Shown: piece by piece, positions 27,579 to 36,508 of the stretch
How positions within the stretch are numbered: position 1 is the first letter of the stretch
Layout of the letters: every line of letters starts with the position of its first letter
DNA from: NORP309 sp964352735
GTDB lineage: Bacteria; Pseudomonadota; Gammaproteobacteria; Xanthomonadales; Marinicellaceae
Direction of reading: 5' to 3'
Length of the DNA stretch: 64,000 nucleotides
Assembly (NCBI GenBank): GCA_964352735.1
Contig: CAYGTC010000018.1
Coordinates: 10,314 to 74,313 of the forward strand
The notes under the pieces: model-generated
The model's input: the letters and a program-made list of their open reading frames with translations, nothing else
Told to the model about the DNA's origin: nothing
Database searches by the model: none
Made by a program: the position numbers and the translations under genes

Positions 27579-28151
27579 ATGAAAATTAATTATTGTCAAT
27601 ATTGTGGTGGCAAAACTGAACAAAAAATTCCCGCTGGTGATGATCATCTGAGGGCGGTTTGTACTCAATGTAAAGCCATTCACTATCAAAACCCAAAAAT
27701 TATTACTGGCGTGATTGTAGAACATGAAGGACAAATTTTATTGGCAAAACGTGCCATTGAGCCTAGATATGGTACATGGACTATCCCTGCAGGCTTCATG
27801 GAACTTGGAGAAACTGTTCAAGCAGGTGCAGCACGGGAGTGTTTGGAAGAAACGGAAGCAAGTATCAAAAACATTGAACTATTTGGCGTCTATAATACCA
27901 CTGTTAATTCTCAAGTCTATACCATATTCCGTGCGAAACTGGCACAACCACATTTCACTGCCACCATTGAAAGTCTTGAAGTGAAACTTTTTGATCCACA
28001 AGACATTCCTTGGGACGAGCTTTCATTCCCTTGTGTTATTACCGCTTTAAAAAGATATATTAAAGAAATGCCTACTGGATTTACCGTCCAATTAGAAGAT
28101 GTCCATGGCAATTTTAAAGGTTCAAAACCCACAGGGTATTTCGATACTTAA
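27579..28151 (+). CDS. NUDIX hydrolase with N-terminal zinc ribbon
   Basis: This 190-residue protein begins with a C-x-x-C ... C-x-x-C ribbon (YCQYCGGK, VCTQCKAIHYQNP), as in NudC-like NADH pyrophosphatases and related ADP-ribose hydrolases. The NUDIX box lies near residues 70-92: GFMELGETVQAGAARECLEE. It hydrolyses a nucleoside diphosphate linked to another group; NAD(H), ADP-ribose or FAD are possible. It starts 29 nt after rsgA and may be co-transcribed with it. Confidence 0.88.
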   Translation: MKINYCQYCGGKTEQKIPAGDDHLRAVCTQCKAIHYQNPKIITGVIVEHEGQILLAKRAIEPRYGTWTIPAGFMELGETVQAGAARECLEETEASIKNIELFGVYNTTVNSQVYTIFRAKLAQPHFTATIESLEVKLFDPQDIPWDELSFPCVITALKRYIKEMPTGFTVQLEDVHGNFKGSKPTGYFDT

Positions 28152-28238
28152 AAACATAAACAGGTGAATTCACAGATGGAATTAATTCATGTCTCAGAGC
28201 AATATGGTAAAACGCACTCTGTTGAACACTTATGAAGT

Positions 28239-28367
28239 TTATTGAATTTGATTTGAGATATTTGCTTGACGTCTTGCCTTGATGTATTCATAAAAAAATA
28301 GCCATCCTTGGCCTAAATGATCAACTTCCCTGTAGTTGTTTACTCTAATTAGATTGGAGAACAGCAA
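28239..28367 (-). CDS. Predicted small protein (42 residues, TTG start)
   Basis: The frame runs from TTG at 28367 to TAA at 28239. AAGGA lies 4 bases before the TTG, and a near-consensus promoter (28392-28419) would place the transcript start about 18 bases upstream. The peptide reads like a real protein: a hydrophobic start, then N-N-Y-R-E-V-D-H-L-G-Q-G-W-L-F-F-Y-E-Y and a basic K-A-R-R-Q-A-N tail. I know no family. The open frame continues upstream of the TTG without a stop for 18 codons, so a decayed longer gene is the alternative. The remainder of the 28152-28540 gap shows only AT-rich sequence. Confidence 0.45.
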   Translation of the reverse strand: MLFSNLIRVNNYREVDHLGQGWLFFYEYIKARRQANISNQIQ

Positions 28368-28391
28368 ACTTTCCTTAAAACGTATGAATAT

Positions 28392-28419
28392 TTTATACGA
28401 AATAATTAGTACGTGTCAA
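28392..28419 (-). promoter_or_regulatory. Near-consensus sigma-70 promoter
   Basis: The minus strand has TTGACA (28419-28414), a 16-bp spacer and TATAAA (28397-28392). An inverted pair CGTAT/ATACG at 28381-28399 overlaps the -10 and transcript start, where a repressor could sit. It points at the small TTG-started gene. Confidence 0.6.
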
Positions 28420-28540
28420 TTATTAATTGTATTTATCTACAGCTTTTTTCGTAATTAAGCGATTAGCAAAAAAAATCACCATTGTTAAAAAGAAAATTAC
28501 AATTTTAAATAGAAAAATTAATCGTCAAAAATTGCTGTCA

Positions 28541-29557
28541 TTAATTTTTCAGCGCATCAATTAATGCTGAAACATGTTCTGGTCGGGTTGAATGAGAAAA
28601 AACCAATCGAATGATATCAGTACTACCAGGCCAAACATGAAAGCCAAAACCTTGCTTTTTTAAATTTTCAATTTTTGTTTCACTGATGCGTATAAAAGCT
28701 TCATTGGCCTGAACTGGATAGATAAATTCGCAGTCATCACTTAATGACTCATAAACACGAGCCGCTTGTTGATTGGCATGGCGGGCAAGGTTCAGCCACA
28801 GATCATCTTTTAAATAGGTCAAAAGTTGTGCAGAAATGTAACGCATTTTGCTGATCAAGTGCCCTGCTCTTTTTCTCATACGTTTGATGTCTTTGAGTAG
28901 AGCAGGATTAAAAATAATGAGAGCTTCAGCCATCATTGCACCGTTTTTTGTTGCGCCAAATGATAAAAGATCCACACCACTTTTCCAGGTTATCTCAGCT
29001 ACATCACAGCCCAATGTTGCCAAAGCATTGGCAAAACGAGATCCATCCATATGTAAATAAAGGTCGTATTTTTGTTTTACTTTATTGATTTCAGCAATTT
29101 CATCTACGGTATAAACTGTTCCCGCTTCCGTACATTGAGTAATACTGATTGAACTTGACAAACACTCATGTTCACCATGAACCCCAGCCATTGACAAAGC
29201 CGTATCTAATTTATGCGCAGATAATTTACCGTTTTCATTTTTAATGGTAATCAATTTAGCACCAGCAGAAAAAAATTCAGGCGCACCACACTCATCGCAA
29301 TTGACATGAGCAATATCAGTACAATACATTGAGCCATAAGGGGGTGTCATGAGTGCTGTAGACAAGGCGTTGGCCGCGGTGCCAGAAGTTAATGGTATGA
29401 CTTCACACCAACAACCAAACAATATTTTCATCTGTTCTTGCAAAGCAACAGTGTAAGGATCGTAACCATATGAATCTTCAAAGCCATTGTTAACATCAGC
29501 CATTGCTTGCATTATTTTATCATTAACAGCAGATTCATTATCACTTTTAAAATTCAT
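28541..29557 (-). CDS. Low-specificity L-threonine aldolase family enzyme
   Basis: This fold-type I PLP enzyme of 338 residues belongs to the beta-eliminating lyase/threonine aldolase family and probably splits L-threonine or L-allo-threonine into glycine and acetaldehyde. It opens with FKSDNESAVNDKIMQAM, has PLTSGTAANALS for cofactor phosphate, H-M-D-G-S-R-F with the PLP aspartate, and the Schiff-base K204 in SFGATKNGAMMAEA. It is separate from its neighbours: a sensor kinase gene lies 77 bp upstream. Stereospecificity cannot be read from sequence. Confidence 0.9.
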   Translation of the reverse strand: MNFKSDNESAVNDKIMQAMADVNNGFEDSYGYDPYTVALQEQMKILFGCWCEVIPLTSGTAANALSTALMTPPYGSMYCTDIAHVNCDECGAPEFFSAGAKLITIKNENGKLSAHKLDTALSMAGVHGEHECLSSSISITQCTEAGTVYTVDEIAEINKVKQKYDLYLHMDGSRFANALATLGCDVAEITWKSGVDLLSFGATKNGAMMAEALIIFNPALLKDIKRMRKRAGHLISKMRYISAQLLTYLKDDLWLNLARHANQQAARVYESLSDDCEFIYPVQANEAFIRISETKIENLKKQGFGFHVWPGSTDIIRLVFSHSTRPEHVSALIDALKN

Positions 29558-29634
29558 ATTATTTTTATATCAGAGACCTTTGTTTGACTCAGGGTTCAAA
29601 ATAAGACCTCAATTAACCCAATTTAAAATACGCA

Positions 29635-32415
29635 CTATAAAACATCAGAAGGAGAAGTACCATAGGTTTTTTTGAACTGTTTAGAAAAATAGGACAAACT
29701 GTCATAACCACAAGCATACGCAGTTTCGCTGACTGTTAATTTTTTATGTTTTAACAAATCCATTGCACATTGCATTCGAATATGTCGAATATAGGCAACA
29801 GGAGTCATGCCACATTCTTTTTTTATTTTTCGATATAAAGTAGAACGATCCAAATGCAAAATTGAAGATAATTTTTCCACATTAAAATCTTTTTCATCGA
29901 TATGCTTGGTAATTATTTGATCTAGATGTTCATGAAAATATGATTTTTTATCTGTATAATTGTGTTCATATTTATCTTCAATGTTATGCATTATTGCGGC
30001 TCTGGCATAGATAAGCCTGTGCATTCTGACAATCAAATCATCACTATCAAAGGGTTTAATCAGGTAATGGTCTGCTCCTGTTTTAAGCCCATTAATCACA
30101 TCTTTTTTGGTTGATTTTGAAGTCAATAAAATCAATGGAATGGTCTGTAATTCTGAATGTAATCTAATCGCCTTTAGCATTGCAATACCATCCATTTTAG
30201 GCATCATTACATCGCTGATGATGATATCAGGGGTCAGCGCTAAGGCTTTTTTCAAACCATCTTCACCATCACATGCCACATTAACTTGAAATTCACCTTT
30301 CAACTTATGAATAAGGTAATTCCTTAGTTTTCTATTGTCTTCGACGATCAAAACCGATGATAATGAACCACTCTCAATGAGAGCCTCACTGTATTTAATA
30401 GGTAAAATATCATTTCCTATAGAATTTGACACCTCTTCATTGAGTACTTCTGAATGACTAAAATGTGCAGATCCCTGCTTAAACCATAATATAAAATGAC
30501 AACCCTCATTGATTTGACTGGTAAAACTGACTTTCCCGTGATGCAATGTCATCATTTCTTTTACAAAAGACAAACCTATTCCAGTTCCACTTTCAGTCAT
30601 ATGTTGTTCAGTATCTCCTTGAAAGTATCGGTCAAATACAGAATCCTGAATATCATAATCAATTCCATTGCCATCATCATTAATATGAAGCTTTATCCAG
30701 TATTCTTCCAGACTCAAAGACAATTTAATCTCACTGTTATCACCACTGTATTTGATGGCATTGGTTATCATATTAACGATTATCTTTGTGACTTCATTGG
30801 CATCACAATAGATAAAAATGTCTTGCTGTTGAGTTTTTTCAAAATACAAATTTTGATTATGATCAAGCGACCAAGGTTTCAATTTTTTTATGGCCGTATA
30901 AATTAATTGGTTGAGATTTTCTTTTTTAACGTTTAGAGGAAAGCGCTCTGTTGCTAATTTTTGAACATCCAGCATTCTGTTGACTTGCTCCATCAAATCT
31001 ATGGCATTAGAGAGTGCTGTATCTACCAAATATTTACCACTGGTATTTAAAAATTCACGCTGTTTTTGCAAGTCTTTCAATGGTTCAATGGTTAATGTCA
31101 GAGGGGTTCGCAGCTCATGAGATAAATGAGCAAAAAAGCGATCTTTCGTACGCATATTCGCTTCTTTTTCATTAGCCAATGCAATCAAATGTTGTTCTGA
31201 CTCACTGATTTTTTTAATTTTCTGATCATCTATGTTTTTTCTTTTTTCGTGATCGTAAGGTTCTCGATCATTAATCATCTGACTGATAAAGCACAATACC
31301 AATACAAAGGTTTGTAAACACAGCCCAATCTCGGCACTGTACTGTACCCACCAATTAACGGGTTGTGGATTGAGCAAAATAAATGACTGAACAATGGAAA
31401 ACGGCAAAAAAAACAACAGTGATAATAATAGATAGCCTGCTTGCTTATTGCCATTATCATAACATTTAAAAGCAATACCCATCGACAGTAAAACACCAAA
31501 ATTAACCGTTAAAAAATACCAATCATAGAGTTGATGGAACAATGAAATCTTTGGCCAAGCCATAAGCAATAAACACATCAGCAGCAGCATGAAAACATGA
31601 AAGGTCCATATAATCAATAATTGACCGTACTTATGCTTTTTTCTATTAAATTGCAAAAACTGATAAAAAAATGATAACAGAAATAAATGAGAAGCGATTT
31701 TAATAGACAACCACACCCCATCAATAGTATCCGTTTGAGACGATGATGAATCACCATCAAGTTGTCCTTGGGCTAAAAAGTAAGCCCATAATGAAAAAAA
31801 CACATACCCACTGTAACCTATAAAAGTCATGTTTTTGGTCATAAGCACATAGGTTATTGCTGCAATTAATAAAATAATCATCACTGTATAAAGGACAATT
31901 GTCAGTCTTTGTATATGACGATCTGATCGAATGTAATCGTTTTTTTCATAGACCTTCATCATCATTGAGGCATCTTTATAATTATCAACTTCAAGATAAT
32001 GGTATCGACTGTTTTTAACCGCATCAAAGACAAACTTGTGATTACTTAGGACAGGAATAAAACCAGATTGATATTTATGTATGGAAATCGGAGGAGTTAA
32101 AATACCGCTGTCATCTTGACTATAATATGTCACCATCTGTAATTGCCTGTGATCAACAACAATGACATAATCTACATCGGTTCGAAATGAGCTGACCAAC
32201 GCAATTCGAATTAAGACGCGATTCTTACCATCAGAAAATGACAGCCTTTCATTGTGATAAGGAACCACAGTATAATTTTTTAAATTATTGCGATCAAAAG
32301 AAATTCTATCAACAGTCGTATATGACTGACTCAAACTCACATCTTGTGTGTTAATAGAATAGTCTTGACATGCGCTTAAAAAAATCGTCATAACAAAGAC
32401 AAATAACTTAATCAT
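29635..32415 (-). CDS. Hybrid sensor histidine kinase/response regulator with AraC output domain
   Basis: This 926-residue one-protein two-component system starts with a signal-like stretch ending in a lipobox-like FLSACQ. A periplasmic beta-rich 7TMR-DISMED2-like domain follows (about 30-160), then seven hydrophobic segments (about 165-390). The cytoplasmic part has a HisKA domain with H433 in LSHELRTPL, an HATPase with NAIKYSGDN, DDGNGID and GTGIGLSFVKE, a receiver domain with D735 in ISDVMMPKMDG, and a C-terminal AraC helix-turn-helix pair (RSTLYRKIKKECGMTP; SETAYACGYDSLSYFSKQFK). It can therefore sense, transfer phosphate and bind DNA. It is divergent from the redox operon at 32462 with only 46 bp between start codons, so it is the likely regulator of that operon. 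Confidence 0.9.
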   Translation of the reverse strand: MIKLFVFVMTIFLSACQDYSINTQDVSLSQSYTTVDRISFDRNNLKNYTVVPYHNERLSFSDGKNRVLIRIALVSSFRTDVDYVIVVDHRQLQMVTYYSQDDSGILTPPISIHKYQSGFIPVLSNHKFVFDAVKNSRYHYLEVDNYKDASMMMKVYEKNDYIRSDRHIQRLTIVLYTVMIILLIAAITYVLMTKNMTFIGYSGYVFFSLWAYFLAQGQLDGDSSSSQTDTIDGVWLSIKIASHLFLLSFFYQFLQFNRKKHKYGQLLIIWTFHVFMLLLMCLLLMAWPKISLFHQLYDWYFLTVNFGVLLSMGIAFKCYDNGNKQAGYLLLSLLFFLPFSIVQSFILLNPQPVNWWVQYSAEIGLCLQTFVLVLCFISQMINDREPYDHEKRKNIDDQKIKKISESEQHLIALANEKEANMRTKDRFFAHLSHELRTPLTLTIEPLKDLQKQREFLNTSGKYLVDTALSNAIDLMEQVNRMLDVQKLATERFPLNVKKENLNQLIYTAIKKLKPWSLDHNQNLYFEKTQQQDIFIYCDANEVTKIIVNMITNAIKYSGDNSEIKLSLSLEEYWIKLHINDDGNGIDYDIQDSVFDRYFQGDTEQHMTESGTGIGLSFVKEMMTLHHGKVSFTSQINEGCHFILWFKQGSAHFSHSEVLNEEVSNSIGNDILPIKYSEALIESGSLSSVLIVEDNRKLRNYLIHKLKGEFQVNVACDGEDGLKKALALTPDIIISDVMMPKMDGIAMLKAIRLHSELQTIPLILLTSKSTKKDVINGLKTGADHYLIKPFDSDDLIVRMHRLIYARAAIMHNIEDKYEHNYTDKKSYFHEHLDQIITKHIDEKDFNVEKLSSILHLDRSTLYRKIKKECGMTPVAYIRHIRMQCAMDLLKHKKLTVSETAYACGYDSLSYFSKQFKKTYGTSPSDVL

Positions 32416-32461
32416 TTTTTAGTTACCATCGTGGTTATGCAAAAGTCATATTTGGTTTATA

Positions 32462-34282
32462 ATGATGAATTTAACACAATTCACTGCTTTGAAAAACATA
32501 TTTTATCTTTTTTTATCAGTCATTTTGATGGCATGTTCGGCTGATAACGACACCGCACAACAGAAAAATGACATAGAGTACACTGGACAATTGATTGCCA
32601 TGAAAGATCGGCAATACAATACCAATATTACAGAATTAAACGAATACATGGCAGCGGTTAAACAATCTCTCAATTCACAAGTGCCAATATTGCTTCTTAC
32701 CAAAGAACAATTAAAAAATGAGGAGGCATATATTGCACAATCCATTGCAATAAAAAATAAAAAGTTCATTCAATTCACCCGACACCCCGATAAAAATACT
32801 GCTTTACGCAATGAAATCATGACTGTCAGAAAAACACTGGCCTCTGATAAAATCAAAACCAACGGCGAAAAAGTTGAAGGTTGTGGTCAACAATGTTATC
32901 GGGTTGAAATGTATAATTATTTTTATAACATGTCATCCGTCGCTTTTGTTGATGTCAAACAACAAAGATTATTGGATATTCAAAGATATTCAGACGCTCA
33001 ACCTGATTTGAATCAACACTTAACATCATTGGCCATTGCCATTGCAAAAAACTCACCTCTGGTACAAAAAGAACTGAACATTAAATCAGGCGACGTTGAA
33101 CCAACTATGTCCCAAATAAAAACGTCCTTAAAAGATTCGCGTTGTGAAAGGTCACATCATTTATGTGTCGCACCTACCTTTGTTATTGGAGATAGAGCAC
33201 TGTGGGCAATTGTTGATTTGACCGAAGGGCAATTAGTGGGAACCAGATGGACAGAGCTTGGTGACAGCGGCCCACCGATTACAGTGACCGAAAGAAGACT
33301 GGAAAATGAATTTGTTTTTAATGAATTTTGTGAAAAAACCAGACATTACAGTCATGGACAATGGCAATTCGATTATCAAATAACACCATCAGATGGGTTA
33401 GAGCTGACCCAAGTAAAATTTAACAACGAAACTGTCATGAATTCAGCCAAACTATTGGATTGGCATGTCAGCTACTCGACAAGAGAAGGCTTTGGTTACT
33501 CTGATGCGATAGGCTGTCCGTTATTTTCGTCAGCAGTGGTGGTTGCTTATGAAGGTCCTCAAGTTGAAATCATCACACAAGACCAACAAGAAATTGGCTT
33601 TGCATTCATTCAGGATTTCAGACAAGCACCATGGCCCACACCATGTAATTATCGTTATGAACAAAGGTTTGAATTTTATTATGATGGCCGTTTTCGTGTG
33701 GCTGCTGCAGATTATGGACGAGGCTGCGGAACTGATGGCACTTATCGTCCCATTATCAGAATGGATATTGAAGCAGTCAAACAACAAGGCGCAGAAAAAT
33801 TCTCTCAATGGGATGGTCAACAATGGCGGCAATGGGACACAGAACAATGGCATCTACAATCCAGTGATACCGCATATACTGACCAAGGTTACTTATTCAA
33901 AATTCATGATCACAACAATCAAGGATTCTATATTGAGCCGAATCGCGGGCAATTCAATGATGGTTCTAAAGGTGATTTTGCCTACAGTTATGTTACCGTA
34001 AACCACAATGACATTGATGAAGGAAAAAAAGACATGGTAACAATGGGATCCTGCTGTAATACCAATCATCAGCAAGGCCCTGAACAATTCATTGAACCCG
34101 CAGAATCATTGGATGATAACAATCTGGTTTTATGGTATGTGCCACAAATGAAAAATGAAGGAAAAGCTGGTCAAGAATATTGTTGGGCAGATACACGCAT
34201 TGAGAAAGGCATAAAGAAAGTTAAAGTATGGCCATGTTTTGCTGGCCCTATGTTCATCCCAATCAATCAAAGCAATGAATAA
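32462..34282 (+). CDS. Lipoprotein related to copper amine oxidases, copper ligands apparently absent
   Basis: This 606-residue protein has a signal peptide and lipobox (VILMAC). Middle segments resemble the small N-terminal domains of copper amine oxidases (YNYFYNMSSVAFVDVKQQRL). Residues about 295-420 resemble the start of the catalytic domain: WQFDYQITPSDGLELTQV, then T394-P-C-N-Y397-R-Y with FEFYYDGRF after it, matching T-x-x-N-Y-[DE] around the topaquinone tyrosine. The usual H-x-H before R-[LM]-D is not found (the protein has T-Y-R-P-I-I-R-M-D-I). The third histidine region after LVLWYV also lacks H. It may have another cofactor or be non-catalytic. A beta-propeller protein and a lipoprotein cytochrome c follow in the same operon. 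The family link is my alignment by eye. Confidence 0.6.
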   Translation: MMNLTQFTALKNIFYLFLSVILMACSADNDTAQQKNDIEYTGQLIAMKDRQYNTNITELNEYMAAVKQSLNSQVPILLLTKEQLKNEEAYIAQSIAIKNKKFIQFTRHPDKNTALRNEIMTVRKTLASDKIKTNGEKVEGCGQQCYRVEMYNYFYNMSSVAFVDVKQQRLLDIQRYSDAQPDLNQHLTSLAIAIAKNSPLVQKELNIKSGDVEPTMSQIKTSLKDSRCERSHHLCVAPTFVIGDRALWAIVDLTEGQLVGTRWTELGDSGPPITVTERRLENEFVFNEFCEKTRHYSHGQWQFDYQITPSDGLELTQVKFNNETVMNSAKLLDWHVSYSTREGFGYSDAIGCPLFSSAVVVAYEGPQVEIITQDQQEIGFAFIQDFRQAPWPTPCNYRYEQRFEFYYDGRFRVAAADYGRGCGTDGTYRPIIRMDIEAVKQQGAEKFSQWDGQQWRQWDTEQWHLQSSDTAYTDQGYLFKIHDHNNQGFYIEPNRGQFNDGSKGDFAYSYVTVNHNDIDEGKKDMVTMGSCCNTNHQQGPEQFIEPAESLDDNNLVLWYVPQMKNEGKAGQEYCWADTRIEKGIKKVKVWPCFAGPMFIPINQSNE

Positions 34283-35234
34283 AAAAACACACGCTATTTT
34301 AATCATCATAACAGTGGTTTTTGCCATTTTTTATGTCATTTATCAAAATTCATCACCAAAATCCACTGTTAAGAGCTTACCTGCTCAATTTTCACTGGGT
34401 ATTGTTAATGACTGCAGAAAAACACCTGCATTCATCAACCAGCTCAACATGCAACAGCCGGCCATAGATTCAAAACAACATGGCCATCAAGGCGGCCTAT
34501 TGATCAGAGACATCATAAATAGACAACACATATGGCAACATGATTCCTGGCAATTATCCGGTTTTATTGGAGGCTTTGATAGAGATAACACAGGACAAAT
34601 ATACATTGCTCCACTGCCTTATGTTAGCCTTGAAAAAAACCCGCCTGAATTACAGAACCAACTTTATGTCATCGATAAAAAAAGTGCCCAGATGTCTTTG
34701 TTTTTAAAATTGCCATCAACACATTTACCCAACAATAAAAACCCCTTTGGTACCATGGGATTATTTTACGACTGTGACACCAACTCACTTTATGTTTCAA
34801 GCGTTGCTGGATCAACGCCAAAACAACAAAACGGCAGCATTTATCAAATAGATTTAACAAACAATAAAATCGTATCAGAACTCAATCAAACAGATACCAT
34901 TGGTTTGGGTGTCTTTAACACACTCAAAGGCAAAAAACTTTACTATGGTTCAGCACGAGAACCACATATTTATTCAGTCATTCTTGATGAAAATGGACAC
35001 TTTACTGACAGTATCCACTATGAATTTTCATTATCTGGTATCAAAGGAGGACATTCAACGCTTGCAAAAAAAATATCATTCGATAAGTTCAATAATAAAT
35101 ACCAAATGATCATCAAAGAAACCGCCTTCGGTTTCAGGCTCATGGCTGAAAACAACCCCAATCGAAAAAAATACCATTTTGACTACAGCATTGCTCAAGA
35201 CAAGTGGCGTTTTAGTCATACAACACAAGATTGA
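34275..35234 (+). CDS. Membrane-anchored or exported beta-propeller-like protein
   Basis: I start it at ATG 34275, which overlaps the preceding gene by 8 bp; this gives a basic N-K-K start and one hydrophobic segment (AILIIITVVFAIFYVIY). An upstream ATG at 34239 would bury that signal. The 319-residue protein has repeated beta-blade-like units: QIYIAPLPYVS, LYVIDKKS, LYVSSVAG, IYQIDLTNN, LYYGSAREPHIYSV. It resembles SMP-30/NHL or quinoprotein-type propellers without a diagnostic motif. Position between a CuAO-like lipoprotein and a cytochrome c suggests a periplasmic redox or scaffolding partner. Confidence 0.6.
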   Translation: MNKKTHAILIIITVVFAIFYVIYQNSSPKSTVKSLPAQFSLGIVNDCRKTPAFINQLNMQQPAIDSKQHGHQGGLLIRDIINRQHIWQHDSWQLSGFIGGFDRDNTGQIYIAPLPYVSLEKNPPELQNQLYVIDKKSAQMSLFLKLPSTHLPNNKNPFGTMGLFYDCDTNSLYVSSVAGSTPKQQNGSIYQIDLTNNKIVSELNQTDTIGLGVFNTLKGKKLYYGSAREPHIYSVILDENGHFTDSIHYEFSLSGIKGGHSTLAKKISFDKFNNKYQMIIKETAFGFRLMAENNPNRKKYHFDYSIAQDKWRFSHTTQD

Positions 35235-35241
35235 TTTAACC

Positions 35242-35607
35242 ATGAAATACATGATTTTAATTTCTTTATTATTATCAGCATGTGCACCAAACAATCCAGA
35301 AGTGCAAGGCAAGCATTTGTTTGAACAAGTGCATATTGGCAAAAATAACGTCATTGGTTGTGTTTCATGTCATACAATACGGGTTGATATAAAAACAACA
35401 GGGCCATCATTATATGGCATAGGTTTAAGAGCTGGCTTAATGATTGAAGGCACTTCTGCTCGGCAATACCTGAAAGAATCCATTATCAACCCTGATGCAT
35501 TCATTGTCAGCGGCTATTCACCAGCAGTTATGTATGCACATTACCACAGTGAACTCAACGATCAGGAAATCGATAGTTTGGTCAGTTACTTGCTGACACT
35601 CAAGTAA
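35242..35607 (+). CDS. Lipoprotein c-type cytochrome
   Basis: The start at ATG 35242 yields a signal peptide with lipobox LLLSAC (acylated C14) and 121 residues. The single heme site is C40-V-S-C43-H44. The order after it (TGPSLYGIGLRAG near 58-70, a methionine near 95 in SPAVMYAHY, and a final helix DQEIDSLVSYLL) fits a class I cytochrome c. It would carry electrons from a periplasmic oxidoreductase to the respiratory chain. It follows the propeller gene by 7 nt, making it the third gene of the operon. Its end nearly touches the convergent DMT gene. Confidence 0.88.
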   Translation: MKYMILISLLLSACAPNNPEVQGKHLFEQVHIGKNNVIGCVSCHTIRVDIKTTGPSLYGIGLRAGLMIEGTSARQYLKESIINPDAFIVSGYSPAVMYAHYHSELNDQEIDSLVSYLLTLK

Positions 35608-35618
35608 TGAGTCTTTGA

Positions 35619-36503
35619 TCACTTTTTAGCTGTAATCATATTCTCACGATGTAGAATAAAAACGGTTGCACCAACCAATAAAGCAGCACCTAACCATAAT
35701 CTACCAGGTGGCGTATAGCCAAAAACCAGCCATCCCGCCAATACGTTCAATGGCAGTTTAACTAAGTCAAAGGGTTGAATAAAGGAAGCATCAGCATTGG
35801 CATATGCACGTGCCAAAGACCATTGCGCCAATGCCAATAAGATCCCTGATATCATCAACAAATACCAAGCAGTATCACTGGGTGTTTGAAAATTTGGCAA
35901 AGCCAGAAAGAAATTGAATGGCGCAATCAAAATCAGTAAATACACCACCATTGAACCGGTACTTTCTGTATCAGATAAATGACGAATCATTAAAGAATAA
36001 ATCGCCCAAAAAAATGCAGCGGCCACTGGCAGTAGACTGGCAAACTGAAAATCATCACTCCATGGTTCTAAAATAATCAAAGAACCAATAATCCCAACCA
36101 ATGTGGCTGCCCACCTGGCCAGCCCAACTCGCTCCTTTAAAAACAAAGAGGAGCCTACGGTGACAAAAATTGGTGAAGTCATGACTAAGGCAATCGCTTG
36201 CCATATGGGTATCGGCCATGCCAAGGCCCATAACCATAACTGTATACCAATGACAGACATCAATACCCGTAAAACATGTAACATCAAACGGTTGGTTTTT
36301 AATGCAGCTGTCATGCCTGTTTTAATCATCCATGGCAGCATGACAATAAAAGAAATAAAATACTGAAAGAAACCAACAACGGTATTGTGTAGACCCAAGT
36401 TAACACTCATGTATTGATTCATGGTATTAATCACAGCAAAACTCATGCCAGCCAGAATCATCCATAATGCGCCCTTTAAAGGGTGATGGGCATGCGCTAT
36501 CAT
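35619..36503 (-). CDS. EamA/DMT family transporter
   Basis: This 294-residue inner-membrane protein has ten hydrophobic helices in two EamA halves, beginning GALWMILAGMSFAVINTMNQ, with the second half from about residue 150 (ASLLPVAAAFFWAIYSLMIR). Drug/metabolite transporters export amino acids, purines or other metabolites, and the substrate cannot be read here. The class V PLP gene ends 6 nt upstream on the same strand, so the two are probably one transcript; the transporter might move that enzyme's substrate or product. Confidence 0.88.
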   Translation of the reverse strand: MIAHAHHPLKGALWMILAGMSFAVINTMNQYMSVNLGLHNTVVGFFQYFISFIVMLPWMIKTGMTAALKTNRLMLHVLRVLMSVIGIQLWLWALAWPIPIWQAIALVMTSPIFVTVGSSLFLKERVGLARWAATLVGIIGSLIILEPWSDDFQFASLLPVAAAFFWAIYSLMIRHLSDTESTGSMVVYLLILIAPFNFFLALPNFQTPSDTAWYLLMISGILLALAQWSLARAYANADASFIQPFDLVKLPLNVLAGWLVFGYTPPGRLWLGAALLVGATVFILHRENMITAKK

Positions 36504-36508
36504 GTTAA

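Noticed and set aside
32458..32463. TATAAT just before the CuAO-like gene
   Set aside because: It overlaps the start codon, so a transcript from it would lack the start; it cannot be the promoter for that gene unless a later start is used.
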